In this document: one piece after another, positions 19,757 to 30,183 of the stretch
How the letters are laid out: the number at the start of each line of letters is the position of its first letter
Position numbering within the stretch: position 1 is the stretch's first letter
DNA from: Phocaeicola sartorii JCM 17136 = DSM 21941
GTDB taxonomy: Bacteria; Bacteroidota; Bacteroidia; Bacteroidales; Bacteroidaceae
Direction: 5' to 3'
DNA: 64,000 bases
Assembly: GCF_000614185.1 (NCBI RefSeq)
Contig: NZ_BAKM01000004.1
Coordinates: 110,241-174,240, forward strand
Made by a program: the position numbers and the translations under genes
Notes under the pieces: generated by a model
Databases searched by the model: none
The model's input: only the letters and a program-made list of their open reading frames with translations
What the model was told of the DNA's origin: nothing

Positions 19757-20759
19757 AATACTCTTTCTCGAAAATAACAGCCTGTTGGCGTATGTCATTG
19801 ACTAAACTGTTGAAATTATTCGCGTATCGGGATGCGACCAGCCAGTCGGCATACCCGCTTTCAAGACCGTAAAGTTGGTTCTCTGGCATAATCCCCGTGA
19901 CGACCCATTCCGTCAGATACCTGTAAATCAATTGGTCGATATGCTTAATGACCGAGCCAGTGATCCGGTTGGAGAGACTTGATTGATCGATGTCCATACC
20001 TGCGAGGTACGGTGAATCTTCAAATTCTCGGGAGTAGCGGTAGATACCGGCATTGGAGCCACCTGCCACAGGAAAGATGAAGTCGTAATCAACCGCCCAA
20101 TCGCTCATTTTCCGGTAAGCGAGCGAAGCCGACACATATCCTGTCCAATCATCCGCCAGGTACTCCACATCGCAGTCGCTGCCGTAACCGGCAACAAAAC
20201 CGTCTTTGGCTATGTTGATGGGACTGTCCGAGGGGTTGGCAAGTAAGACAAGCGGTTTCCTGTCTCCCGTACATTGCCTTGCCACTGCTCCGGCAAGATA
20301 CGAGGCTCCGAACATAGAAATTTGGAAAGTGTGTATCTGTTTGTCATCATATTGTTTCCGGCTTTCAAACAGCAAAAGGCTCCTGTTGGGAGTCAGGTCT
20401 TGTTGGGTAAGATGCTTTTCTACCATAGGCTCATAGTCGCTGCTACCCAGAACAAACAACACCGGAATGTCGCTTTCCGGCCGTTTGAGCCAGTCGGAGA
20501 AGATTTTCTCGGCCTCAGGCAATGATTCGGGCGAATATATATAGAGGTCAATCTCTTTATGTTCCATCTTGAACCGCTGCACGCCTTCGAGGATGCAGTC
20601 GTTATAGCTCATGTCGCCTAGTCCGCTTGGAGAAAAGAGAAAAACAATCTGTGGAACCGGAGAAACCGGCTCCAACTCATCGGCATGATTGCAGGATGAC
20701 AACGCTCCTGTTACCAAGAACGTTGTCATTGCCAAAAAGATACGGAAAGGATTATACAT
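19737..20759 (-). CDS. BMP-family (PnrA/Med-like) substrate-binding lipoprotein
   Basis: Start chosen at 20759 (MYNPFRIFLAMTTFLVTGAL with lipobox LSSC); 13 extra N-terminal codons to 20798 are possible. The fold signature is of the basic membrane protein family, which binds nucleosides in PnrA: QIVFLFSPSGLGDMSYNDCI, an LFVLGSSDYEPMV strand, AGAVARQ, and DFIFPVAGGSNAGIYRYSRE, where GG is typically near the ligand. It ends with a helix containing YETNGY. No ABC permease or ATPase accompanies it, so it may act as a sensor or receptor rather than an uptake protein. Its gene overlaps the receptor-legumain gene. Confidence 0.78.
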   Translation of the reverse strand: MYNPFRIFLAMTTFLVTGALSSCNHADELEPVSPVPQIVFLFSPSGLGDMSYNDCILEGVQRFKMEHKEIDLYIYSPESLPEAEKIFSDWLKRPESDIPVLFVLGSSDYEPMVEKHLTQQDLTPNRSLLLFESRKQYDDKQIHTFQISMFGASYLAGAVARQCTGDRKPLVLLANPSDSPINIAKDGFVAGYGSDCDVEYLADDWTGYVSASLAYRKMSDWAVDYDFIFPVAGGSNAGIYRYSREFEDSPYLAGMDIDQSSLSNRITGSVIKHIDQLIYRYLTEWVVTGIMPENQLYGLESGYADWLVASRYANNFNSLVNDIRQQAVIFEKEYYETNGY

Positions 20760-20827
20760 GCTAATCAAATACATGATAACATTCCCATAATGTTTCATTT
20801 TATAAATATTGTGATCTGTCTCATTTA

Positions 20828-21373
20828 TTATTTAAAATTCTCACCTCCGCATCTATTGCATTTCTTTGGTCTGTAGAGCTTAAATGTCTCCAATCCGCAA
20901 TCGGAACATACCCACCCTGATACAGGGAATCGTTCCCAAGGAAAATTCTCTCCCTCCAGATATGCTTCGGGAGCGATGCGAATAAACAAATCACCGAAAT
21001 TATCAAGTGCTTTGAGCGTAACGTTGTAAAAGACGCTTTCATCCGTACCAGGAGCAAGAGTAATAACCCCTTTGTTGTCTGAGAATTTTATCGTGCGTTG
21101 TTTACCATCCCACCGGTCGAGGATAAGACGCTCGCACAGCTTATGGGCGGCCTCCTTCGAGTCGGCAATCATCACCAAAGTGCTTCCATCCTCACCTCTT
21201 TGGTAGAGTTTTTCTGCGTTAGCCTGCTCAACAATCACCTTGTTGATGTTTAGCAATATCTCTTCACTTGATACAGCCTTTGGTTCGTCATCGTTGCTAC
21301 AAGCTGTAAATGCGAGTATTGCCACCATTGCAGTACACATAATCGTTAAAAATTTCTTCGTCATACTTGTCAT
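20828..21373 (-). CDS. Zinc-ribbon lipoprotein C (three-member family)
   Basis: About 181 residues from 21373 (MTSMTKKF). Signal and lipobox FTACSNDDE; then a domain with EEILLNINKVIVEQANAEKL, ADSKEAAHKLCERLILDRWD, TIKFSDNKGVITLAPG; at the C-terminus a zinc ribbon of two CxxC knuckles (WVCSDCG, KKCNRCGG). Paralogues lie at 22240-22827 and 29590-30162 with the same layout. Zinc ribbons are usual in cytosolic proteins, so their place at the end of a lipid-anchored protein is unusual. Function unknown. Confidence 0.8.
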   Translation of the reverse strand: MTSMTKKFLTIMCTAMVAILAFTACSNDDEPKAVSSEEILLNINKVIVEQANAEKLYQRGEDGSTLVMIADSKEAAHKLCERLILDRWDGKQRTIKFSDNKGVITLAPGTDESVFYNVTLKALDNFGDLFIRIAPEAYLEGENFPWERFPVSGWVCSDCGLETFKLYRPKKCNRCGGENFK

Positions 21374-21465
21374 ATTCTTGTCTTCTTTTTGTTGGCATGA
21401 CGCCATAACGCCATAACCGTTATAATATTATATATCAGCAGTCTCATTTGTTTTCACCGGCAGCA

Positions 21466-22209
21466 TCATTGGTTCGGATTTTTAAATGTAATGATGTACC
21501 TCGGTTGGCCCTTTTCCTTCCGAAACCATATATCCAGTTTGGAAAAACCGTTCTTGACATCACTCCTTTTATAACTCATTATCAGGTACTCTGAAGAGAT
21601 GGAGCATAACCCTCTAAACCTCTTTTGTGCCATAATATCGTCTCTGTCAATTTGGTTATACATGAAAGCAAAGCACTCTCCCTCATTTTTGAAATCAGTG
21701 CATGTTAACCCCCCGGATTGTACAGCGGGGAAGTCGGGGTATATCTTCTTGACAAAATTGGTAAAGTTCTTTGCTGTATTCTCTTTCGCAGCCTGCGAGG
21801 AACCACCGAAGATGTTTTCGTTGTCGGCATTGAATACAGCCATGCACACTACCTCTTCGGTAAGGGTGTTTGTCACTTCTAAGAGGTAATCGCCTTGCCA
21901 CACTTCGCTCTTGAGCGAATTGCAGGCTTTCTCGCAGGCTGCGTAAACTTGTTTGTCGCACTCTTCCACCGTACCCCGCTTCGTGAAGTTGCTTCCGGTA
22001 GCACCGAGGGCAGACTTGAAGGCGTTCTCTATCTTCCCCTTCTCTTCGAGAAAGTCGGGGTGTGATGCCGAAATTTCGGTGAAAACGTAGGTGTAAGTCA
22101 CTTCATTCTCAATATCTTCATCGTCGCTGCAAGCTGTGAAGGTGAACGTGAGGATGGCTGCTGCCATCAGTGCCAGCCATGCCGGCACTCTGTCCATTGT
22201 ACTTTTCAT
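21466..22209 (-). CDS. Lipoprotein of unknown function
   Basis: About 247 residues starting at MKSTMDRV (22209). Lipobox FTACSDDED. The mature part has four cysteines, two near the middle (VEECDKQVYAACEKACNS) and others later, and the stretch SSQAAKENTAKNFTNFVKKIYPDFPAV. I do not recognise a family. It sits between two members of the zinc-ribbon lipoprotein family on the same strand, 30 bases from the upstream one, and is probably part of the same operon. Confidence 0.78.
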   Translation of the reverse strand: MKSTMDRVPAWLALMAAAILTFTFTACSDDEDIENEVTYTYVFTEISASHPDFLEEKGKIENAFKSALGATGSNFTKRGTVEECDKQVYAACEKACNSLKSEVWQGDYLLEVTNTLTEEVVCMAVFNADNENIFGGSSQAAKENTAKNFTNFVKKIYPDFPAVQSGGLTCTDFKNEGECFAFMYNQIDRDDIMAQKRFRGLCSISSEYLIMSYKRSDVKNGFSKLDIWFRKEKGQPRYIITFKNPNQ

Positions 22210-22239
22210 CTTGATCAATTGCTTTTAGAGTTTGTCGAG

Positions 22240-22827
22240 TCAGCGTCCTCCCCAACTCGTTGTTACATTCAGTTTGCTACCACACTTGTCACATTTGTAG
22301 CCTGAGGGCATATAACCCACACCGGCAGCATTCTTTGTATAGACATACTTGCATTTCGGGTTTGTGCATGTTCCTATTACAGATATATTGACAAACTGGT
22401 CTATCCCATAATTATCATTCTTGATATACTCCGGATCGGCCAGGTGCAATGTCATATCGTCCAGATGGCGCACATCACGGAAGATAACCGTGCCATACAG
22501 CCCTTCTACCGAACCTGCTTTCAGCATAACCGTGCCATACGCATCAGCCAATGTCACAGTGCGGTTCTTGCCGTCCCACTTCTCGCCGGTCAGCGACTCA
22601 CAGAACCTGTATGCCTCATCCTTCGAGCTGACAGGCAAGTAGAACTCGCCGTTCTTTTTGTCCACACACATTTGAGCGATATTTAGAATCAGTTGGTCTA
22701 TCAGTTGATCACTTGTTCTTCGCCGGTCCGTATGTCGTTCTTTGTCTCATCGTCGTTGCCGCACGAAGAGCATATAGCAATTACCATCATGGTTGCAAAC
22801 AATATAGTAAAAATCTTTTTTTCCCAT
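22240..22827 (-). CDS. Zinc-ribbon lipoprotein B (two apparent frameshifts)
   Basis: The open frame from 22671 lacks a signal peptide. Upstream, other frames supply it: MGKK (22827) then KIFTILFATMMVIAICSSCG with a lipobox, then a second shift to SDQLIDQLILNIAQM joining the frame that starts at 22671. Single missing bases near 22818 (an A-run) and near 22700 restore a protein of about 195 residues homologous to the genes at 20828 and 29590. The body has SKDEAYRFCESLTGEKWDG and a ribbon with Cys pairs in CTNPKCKY and CDKCGS. Same expected anchoring as its paralogues. Confidence 0.72.
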
Positions 22828-22858
22828 AATCCTTTTTTTATCTTCCATTTATCCTTAA

Positions 22859-23743
22859 TTACCGACTGATGATCACCAATGTTTTTTCTTGGTCTAATGC
22901 AGTCTTTACTTCTTTCTCTCCTTTGGTAACTTTACAGAGACTCAGGTCATCACCCATCACTTCCTCTATTTTCAGGCGGCCTATCTCCTGACGGGCTTCT
23001 CGTCCGGCAATGCTTTTTAAGACGTAGATGTTGAACTGTTGTCCTTTTTCAGCCCGGCAGTTGTTTCCCAGATCAATGTACACCGTGCGTTGTTTGTCCT
23101 TCTTTTCTTCACCACGTTCCACGATACTGCCATGAAGGGGGTAGCGGTGGTTGTAGTATTCGGATATGCGGGAAGCCAGGCGGTCGATGGCATCGTTCAG
23201 CGCCTTATCAGCCGTAGTCATCCAGGAGATGTCACTGTCGGTCATGCTGAATATGTGGCTATCCACCGCTTCGTCCGTACGGGCGTCTTTCAGATTGAGG
23301 GTGACGTTGATAAGCACCTTGTACGATTGTTCGGCAGGCTTGTCTTTGACTGTGGAGGGGGTGACTTGCGAAGTGCCGGTGATGCTGTTGATGGTGCCAT
23401 CCACATAAAGGGCTTCTTCGTTGCCCGCCAGTTCATCAAGGTGGAAATCTCCGTCGATGACCCGGAATCGTGTGACGTCGCTTAACGCTTTCACGATAGC
23501 CTCACGCACCGAAGGGGCATATTCATCGTGTTGGGTAGTACTCTTACCTGTGACGGCGGTGGTAGCCAGATCGGTCAGGATGCTGCCTACGGTCTGTTTC
23601 TTGCTGTGTGCCTTGTCCACGTAACGGATGTCCCCCACAGCTACCTTCAGGAAACTGTTACGCGAGCTTTGTGCCCGCAAGGCTGCTGCTTCCAACAGTG
23701 CCGGAAGCAGCAAGACGAGGGCTATGAATGTTCTTAGTCTCAT
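22859..23743 (-). CDS. Secreted CsgG/LpoB-like protein
   Basis: 294 residues with a cleavable signal peptide (LLLPALLEAAALRAQSS). The mature region has the pattern of CsgG-like domains: LKVAVGDIRYVD, then EAIVKALSDVTRFRVIDGDF, a predicted strand YVDGTINSITGTS, DARTDEAVDSHIFSM, and a C-terminal beta-rich part (QQFNIYVLKSI, GDDLSLCKV). Such domains form secretion pores or activate envelope enzymes; which applies here is not visible. It overlaps the transglutaminase-like gene by 4 bases, so the two are co-translated. Family placement is moderate. Confidence 0.65.
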   Translation of the reverse strand: MRLRTFIALVLLLPALLEAAALRAQSSRNSFLKVAVGDIRYVDKAHSKKQTVGSILTDLATTAVTGKSTTQHDEYAPSVREAIVKALSDVTRFRVIDGDFHLDELAGNEEALYVDGTINSITGTSQVTPSTVKDKPAEQSYKVLINVTLNLKDARTDEAVDSHIFSMTDSDISWMTTADKALNDAIDRLASRISEYYNHRYPLHGSIVERGEEKKDKQRTVYIDLGNNCRAEKGQQFNIYVLKSIAGREARQEIGRLKIEEVMGDDLSLCKVTKGEKEVKTALDQEKTLVIISR

Positions 23744-25145
23744 TTTTCAAAATTTAAATTATTGTCAATGTTCCATACCGGGTTTTCTACAATCTGCAGT
23801 GCATCCTCTTCGACTGCCGCAGCGCGGGTATGTAAATAGTTGCCACCGATGTTGAACGAAGGCAACCATTGGCGCAGGCGGTAAACATCGATGGTAGAGT
23901 AGTTCACCGGATCGTCCTGGCGACCCTGTTGATAGGTGTTGATTTCATCTTGCTGACTGCGTGTCATGAGGATGGTGTAAAACCTATCTACGTTCGCAAA
24001 GTCAGTGGCTCCGGGTGAGTCGGAGAGGATGGGGAATTGGGCCATGCTACTTGCCAGCATAGTCAGATCCACAGGGTATGCTTTGCCCTCTCTGTCATAC
24101 AGGCGGTTGACAGCATGCCCGGGCACGAATTCAACGGTGCATTTCACGCCTTGGTTGATGCACCATGAAGCGAAAGCGGCCGACAGTTCCATACAGTAGC
24201 CTTGCTGGTTGTGGAAAATATCGTCGATGGTACGTATATATTGCACATCGGCCGTGTAATTCGGACTTTGCAGCTGACCGCCATCAGAGACAGTATAGAA
24301 GATGCGGTGTTTCATCATCAGATAGGTGAAGGCACGTGCCGTGCTGTTCAACAATTGTTCGCTATTGGGGCTCGCCATGCCGCTGATTGTAGGCAGGTAA
24401 CCGTCGTTCAGGATCTCCTTTTTCAATTGCTCCACCAAAGCCGAGTGTTCGTCGATGTAGCCCATGAGGAACGCACCGGTCTGAGGACATAGCACTTCAT
24501 CGTTTTCCCGGACGGGATAACTTCCGAAATCAGATTGCTTGATGAGTTGATTTTCTGCTGATTCTCCTTTTGGAGCAAGACCGGGTCGGGAATGTAACAG
24601 TGCAGGCTGCGGCAGTTGAACTGCTGCGTGAAATGGTCTACGGTATCACCTTCCAGGAGCAGGGTCCAAGCCAATTCCACCGGCTTGTCAGCATGCCAAT
24701 GCAACAGGGCATCGATATTCCACTTCACGGGATAGGTCAGGTGGATTAGCTCGTCTGTCAGCCCTTCGGGCACGGTAGCGTTGAACACCGCAGCATGGCA
24801 TACGGGACTTTCGTCCATCCGCAACGTGAAGCAGGTGCCTGCACCGGGGTTGCGCATGCTGATGCCCATATCGTCGGTGATAAACTTTTGGGCGAACTCG
24901 CTGTCGCTGTAGGCACGTTTCACCCCGTCGGCTTGCAGTAACCAACCGGGATAGAGCGAGTAGCCGTCATCAAGCAGACCGTAGTAGCACAGTGAGCGTG
25001 CTTCCGTCAGCCACTCACCCGGCTCGAAGTCGGGTGAGTTTTGGGTTTCGGGATCCTCGGTGTAATAGTTATTAGTCACCTTGTCGCATGCAAGCATGAG
25101 CAGCAAGACGAGGATAAGAGGAATGTATGTCTTCAGTTTCATCAT
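23740..25145 (-). CDS. Transglutaminase-like lipoprotein (one frameshift)
   Basis: The N-terminal frame (25145-24423) begins with a lipobox (LLMLACDKV) and has beta-rich sequence. Near 24545 the correct frame becomes KQSDFGSYPVRENDEVLCPQ, leading into the downstream frame from 24495. The C-terminal half has a plausible Cys-His-Asp triad of transglutaminase/papain-fold enzymes: QQGYCMELSAAF (Cys), VPGHAVNRLY (His), YPVDLTM (Asp). Restored length is about 465 residues. It could cleave or cross-link peptides in the envelope. The stop overlaps the start of the CsgG-like gene by 4 bases (ATGA). Confidence 0.75.
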
Positions 25146-25147
25146 TT

Positions 25148-27018
25148 TTAATATTTGTTTACTCCTTTATTACTAATACGCAGGTTGCGACCGATTTGTT
25201 TGCCTTTGTTGTCTTTCAACCGGAAGGTGTATGCGTTTTTCAAACCGGAGAACTTAGAACCGAAGCTCTCCAACGTTTTCAGCATTTTGTTCCAACGCTC
25301 CTCCATCTGCCTGTCCAGAATCTTTTCTTCAGGCGCACAATAGCCTTTTGAAATATCCTTGTACTCTCGGACGCTGTTCAGGAACGTTTGGATAAGTTCC
25401 ATCTCTTTGTCATCTTGATAATTGTCTGCCACTACCGAGTAGTTCTTGGTGAAGCGGTTGGGGACGGGTAGCTCGATGCGGAGTTTAGGGTTGTTGTAAA
25501 CAGATTCTTCATGACCAGCTCTGAATTTCGCAAAATAGGCGTGTTTAGCATACAATGTAAGGGCGAGATCCATATAGAACGCCTTGTTACCACGTCTTTC
25601 GGTATTGTTTACCAACCAGTTCCATGATTGGCGCGTTTTGCAGACCGTGGTACTGATGGAGTTCTTGTCCGGTTCTGAAATTAGCTTGCCATTGGTTACA
25701 GCAGATATTGCCCCTTTGCTATATTCGTATTTGTGCGGTATATCATACTTCCAATAATATCCGGTACCACTCTTCTGGAGGTTTATATTGATTTCCTTGC
25801 TCACATTGCTCACCGTCTGTTGGTGCGTGAAGCCACCGGTCAGTAAGGCTGTCAGCCCGTCACTGTATCCTAATTGGCTGTTCAGGTTCCATCCGTCGAT
25901 AGTTTCTATCTTCTGTATCGCTCCTTCGTTCTCCGGCTGCGGGTTCCACATATCTTTCAAGGTATAACCTTCCGTATCCAGTGTGGGTTTCACATATAGG
26001 CCGCCATAAGTATATCCGGCTGCTTTCTGACGCTGGCCCCATTTGTTGACCTTCTTACTGTAATATTGGCCAAACTTGAACTTATCACCCGGGTATGTCT
26101 CTTCCAACAGCACATGATAGTAGTCCTGCTTGGTCTCAAAGTTATAAAGGGTAGATACCCATACTTTGAGTTCTGCCTGGCAAGTAAAAGTTTTTTCATC
26201 GAACTGACGTTTGAGGACACAAGGGAGGAGGATGGTTTCCAGAGCCGCTGAGTTCAGCATTTCGCCGTCTGATGCGCGTGTCTTGGTTTCTCCGTTCAGC
26301 CATTCCGCCACTTTTTCAGCAAAGAGTCCGTATTCGTAGTCAGAGGGCTCGTCCGGTGTGAGGCTTTCGGTAACGGCGTGGGTTTGCTCGTTGCCGTCTT
26401 CTGTTTCTTCGGTAACGAATCTTTCGATGGTAACCTGTTCACCGTTGTAGATGTCACGCAGGTCAAGATGGTCGTTGCGGCGTATGATGTAAGAATCACG
26501 TTCCAGCGGGTTACTTTTTCCGCCTGCTTTGGTTTGGGCACCTCCATCCTTCAATTGCTCTTCCAGCCACGCCATGAAATCGTCCAGTTCGTCGTACATG
26601 ACAAGGTCGAAGAACATCAGTGCCAGAGCATTGGGCCTGTGCAGATAGACGGCTCCGCCACGGTCGAATACCTCCTTTATCTCATACACCATCTCCTCGC
26701 TGATTTCCATCAACGCATCGTAGTCCAGAAAGACTATCTCCACGTCGTCAGCCAGTTCCGTGGCGGCGGGACTGTAACTGTAACGTTGTCCGGTCATACG
26801 TTTCATCACGTAGGGGTCACTTCGTCGAAGTGCTCGCCCAACACGGCGTAGGTTTTTCCCACGGTCGTCTTCACTTCATCTTCGGTGGGAATGGTAATAT
26901 TCACTTCCGGCTCGTCGAAGTCGGGAGCCAATTCGTCGTCCTTGCACGAGGCAAGGACGAGCACCATCATCCCTCCAATCAGGAGGGAGAGGTATTTGAC
27001 TAATAGATTTGTTGTCAT
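25148..27018 (-). CDS. Large lipoprotein, paralogue of the 27043 gene (one frameshift)
   Basis: The signal and lipobox (VLVLASCKDDE) are in the short frame from 27018; at about 26812 the frame changes and continues from MKRMTGQRYSYSPAATELAD. The homologous neighbour reads straight through this point (VTPYVLKRMTGQRY), which shows the break is an indel. The restored protein is about 620 residues. The central region (about 330-500) has long Ser/Thr/Asn-rich amphipathic strands (YSDGLTALLTGGFTHQQTVS, INLQKSGTGYYWKYDIPHKY) that recall leukocidin-type beta-barrel toxins; that resemblance is only by eye. It lacks the C-terminal domain of its paralogue. Confidence 0.7.
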
Positions 27019-27042
27019 ATCGTAATGTCTTGTTTCTAATGA

Positions 27043-29567
27043 TTAGAATGCGATGAACGGTCTTACGTAAAATATCTCATCTTCGGCATTGAAGTGCGCT
27101 TTGTATCCAAACTCTACATCCTTGTTTTCGCCTCGAAGCACGCAAGTGGTCACCAAATTGTAAAACCTGTAATTGAAGTTCCCTAAATCCTCTAACTCCT
27201 CAAAGAGTGAACTGCTGGCATACACCCGGTCTCTCACCAGCGGATCTCCTCCAGCCTTCTCGAATGCCTCGTCGGAAAGAGAGGTGGCATCCAGCAGGTC
27301 ATTCCTTGAAGGGAGGAACCAACCTTTGTTGGATTTGGGGTTTGCCACCGGATAGTTGAGGGCGTAGTACAGGACAGGATACCACTCCTTGCTTGGCTCT
27401 TTCCCGTCTTTTTGGGCGGCAGCAGCATCAGGTTATGGGTATTGTTGTAACCTGCACCATGATTAATGGGCAACCAATTGTTAGAGCCCTTTTTGCTGAA
27501 GGGGGTAGCGTCGCCCCACGCACAGGGTGTCTGGTTGGCATCGTGCAGTGCTATGGCAAAGCCATTGATTCCATTGGGGAGCTCACTGTCGCTTGTTCTG
27601 CCTACACAAACGATACCTATACAGTTACGCTTCTGCTCCTCGGTCAGCTTTGTTTTGGCGGGGAGGAAGCTGCCGTCGCTCATGTAGTAGCTACCTTTCC
27701 CAAAGAGATTCACACCGTTGGGACCGATGTAGAGGGGCGAACCTATTTCTTTCCCTTCTCCGTTGGTCATGCGAATGATATAGTTGTTCTTTACAGCCGA
27801 AAGGTCAAGATTTTTCTTTTCTAATGCCTGCTTTGCTTCATACCATTTTCTCTCCAGTAGGTTTTTCAGCGAGTTCTCGGAATCGCGGCAATACTGGTTG
27901 TCCTTCAGTTCCTTGTATTGCCGGCAGCTATTCAGGAGGGTTTCCACGGTATTCCAGTCGGAATACTTTTCATCGGGGGCAATGGTGTGTTTGCTTATAT
28001 ACCGGTTAGGCGCAGGCAGTGAGGCGGTGATTACATCATCGTAGATGTCGACATATTTAAAGCACTCTCCTCCAGATTGCATTTTCCATGCCACGTGGAA
28101 TCTGAATTTGTTGTGTATCTTCATCTTGAAGGGGTTTAAGCCCCTCTTTGCCGTATTACTCACTTTATAGGTGAACGATTGTCGTGTAACGACATTCTTA
28201 CAGTTAGGATGAGATAGGTCAAGGAATTTCAATGTGTAATAGTTGTCTGCTTCATTCGAAAAGTAAAACCAATATTTGCTTCCATTATGGGTCTCAGATG
28301 GCTCATAGTAGAATTTGGTGAGTCTCTCTTCCGGTGCCAAGGCCAATACTTCGGGATGATACGTGCTTTCCAGCTTACCCACAATCGTGTTGTCCTGGCA
28401 TACGTCGGAGCCTGCCGCCCATCCATCTACAGACAGGGTTGTGGGCACCGCCCCTTTGGCAAGTGGCTGAAGATTACCGGTTGTTACATTATACCCATCT
28501 GCTTCCAATTGGGGCAAATCGATGGCGTGTGAACCATAGGTATATCCTCTTGCTCTATGTACTTGCGCAGTCATGATGGGACCTGTACGGCTCTTAAAAT
28601 AATATTCTCCTTTGGCGAATGATTCCACCGGTATCATCTGTTCCACTGTCACATAGTAGAAGTCTTCATTCTCCTGTGGAGAGTAGAGCGATGCAGCCCG
28701 TATTGTAATCTCAGCGTTGGCGGTTATCTGCTTGTCGTCTCCTATGCGTTGTACGCGGCAAGGTGCCAAAATGGTCTTTGTATAGGGCATTTCCAAGTCT
28801 GCACCTCCGTTGGCACGTGTTTTCGTCTGGACACCATCATCGTTCAGCCATTTCGCTACGCTTTCGGCAAAGAGTCCGTACTCGTAGTCGGTGGGTTCGG
28901 TGGGTGTGAATGTCTCGGTGACGGTCCGGGTCTGTTCCTTGCCGTTTTCGTCTATTTCGGTGACGGTTGCTTCACGGGTGATCTCTTTTCCATCGTAGAT
29001 GTCCTGCATGTCGAGGGAGCTGTTGCGCGAGAGGATGTAACTGTCACGCGTCAGCGGGTCACCATCTTGTGCAGTGCGGGTGTCGATTTTGCCACCGCCC
29101 GTATTCTCTTCCATCCACTCCATGAAGTCGTCCAACTCATCGTTCACAAGCATCTGGAAGAAGGCAAGCGCCAAGGCATTGGGCTTGTGCATGTAAATGA
29201 CCCCATCGCGGTCGTACAACTCTTTGAGTTCGTAGGCCATCTCTTCGTTCATACCGGTCAGTGCTTTGGTATCCATAAACACTACCTCCACGTCGTCTGC
29301 TATCTCCGTGTCAGCAGGTGTATAATTGTAGCGTTGTCCGGTCATGCGTTTCAGCACGTAGGGGGTCACTTCGTCAAATTGCTCGCCAAACACGGCGTAG
29401 GTCTTTCCCACGGTCGTCTTCACCTCATCTTCGGTGGGAATGGGGATATTCACATCCGGCTCGTCAAAGTCGGAAGCTATTTCGTCGTCCTTGCACGAGG
29501 CAAGTCCGAATGTCATCATTCCTGCCAATAGCAGGGAAAGGGCTTTGATGGATAGATTTGTTCTCAT
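27043..29567 (-). CDS. Large lipoprotein, paralogue of the 25148 gene, with extra C-terminal domain (one frameshift)
   Basis: Lipobox TFGLASCKDDE. N-terminal domain shared with the 25148 gene (EDEVKTTVGKTYAVFGEQFD, YELKELYDRDGVIYMHKPNA). A central beta-rich part follows, then a C-terminal module (GIVCVGRTSDSELPNGINGF, AIALHDANQTPCAWGD, later GWFLPSRNDLLDA) resembling the Fib_succ_major/DUF1566-type domain common in Bacteroidetes surface proteins. The long frame goes out of register near 27405 (LLPPKK); the other frame from about 27400 to 27043 gives the expected end GYKAHFNAEDEIFYVRPFIAF. Restored length about 840 residues. Function unknown. Confidence 0.72.
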
Positions 29568-29589
29568 TTCGTTTGTTATTATGGATTAT

Positions 29590-30162
29590 TTATCTTTGTC
29601 TCTTAGGTTCGATAATATTCTTGCTTCCGCAACGACCGCATTTATTGCCGATGGGCACACCGGCATTGGTCCACCAACTGCAATCGCCACATCTCCATAC
29701 ACATAGCGGTTCGCGCTGTTCATGGTAATGGCTGGGGTTGTCTCCATCCAAGTACTCCTTGGGAGCGATGGTAAGGGAGAACACCGGATGGTCGCAACTC
29801 TTTAGCCCGGTGAACGAAACGGTGCAAAAGATACTCTCGTCCGCAGCGGGCGCAAGCGAGATGATGCCGCAGTCGTCTGGGAGTTTGACCGTGCGCGGCT
29901 TGCCGTCCCACGTGTCGGCAATCAGGCGTTCGCACAGTTTGTGGGCAGCCTCTTTCGAGTCGGCAACCAGTATCATATTAGGGGCATCCTCCTCTGCCTG
30001 ATAAAGTTTTTCGGCATCGGCCTGGTCGGCAATTACCATACTGATATTTTTCAACATCTCTCCGCCCGACATTGTCCGGGACGCATCGTCATCGCCACAA
30101 GCAGTGAATGCGGCCATTGCCATCATTGCGGCAAGTACAATCATAAAAAACTTCTTTTCCAT
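29590..30162 (-). CDS. Zinc-ribbon lipoprotein A
   Basis: 190 residues from MEKKFFMIV (30162). Lipobox FTACGDDDA. The middle domain matches its paralogues closely (EMLKNISMVIADQADAEKLY, ADSKEAAHKLCERLIADTWD, TVKLPDDCGIISLAPAADES). The C-terminus has CxxC pairs in WRCGDCS and GKCGRCGS, a zinc-ribbon arrangement. It lies 22 bases from the large lipoprotein gene downstream and 22 bases from the NCS2 permease upstream, all on one strand. Confidence 0.8.
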   Translation of the reverse strand: MEKKFFMIVLAAMMAMAAFTACGDDDASRTMSGGEMLKNISMVIADQADAEKLYQAEEDAPNMILVADSKEAAHKLCERLIADTWDGKPRTVKLPDDCGIISLAPAADESIFCTVSFTGLKSCDHPVFSLTIAPKEYLDGDNPSHYHEQREPLCVWRCGDCSWWTNAGVPIGNKCGRCGSKNIIEPKRQR

Positions 30163-30183
30163 ATACATTATTATAATAGGGGT

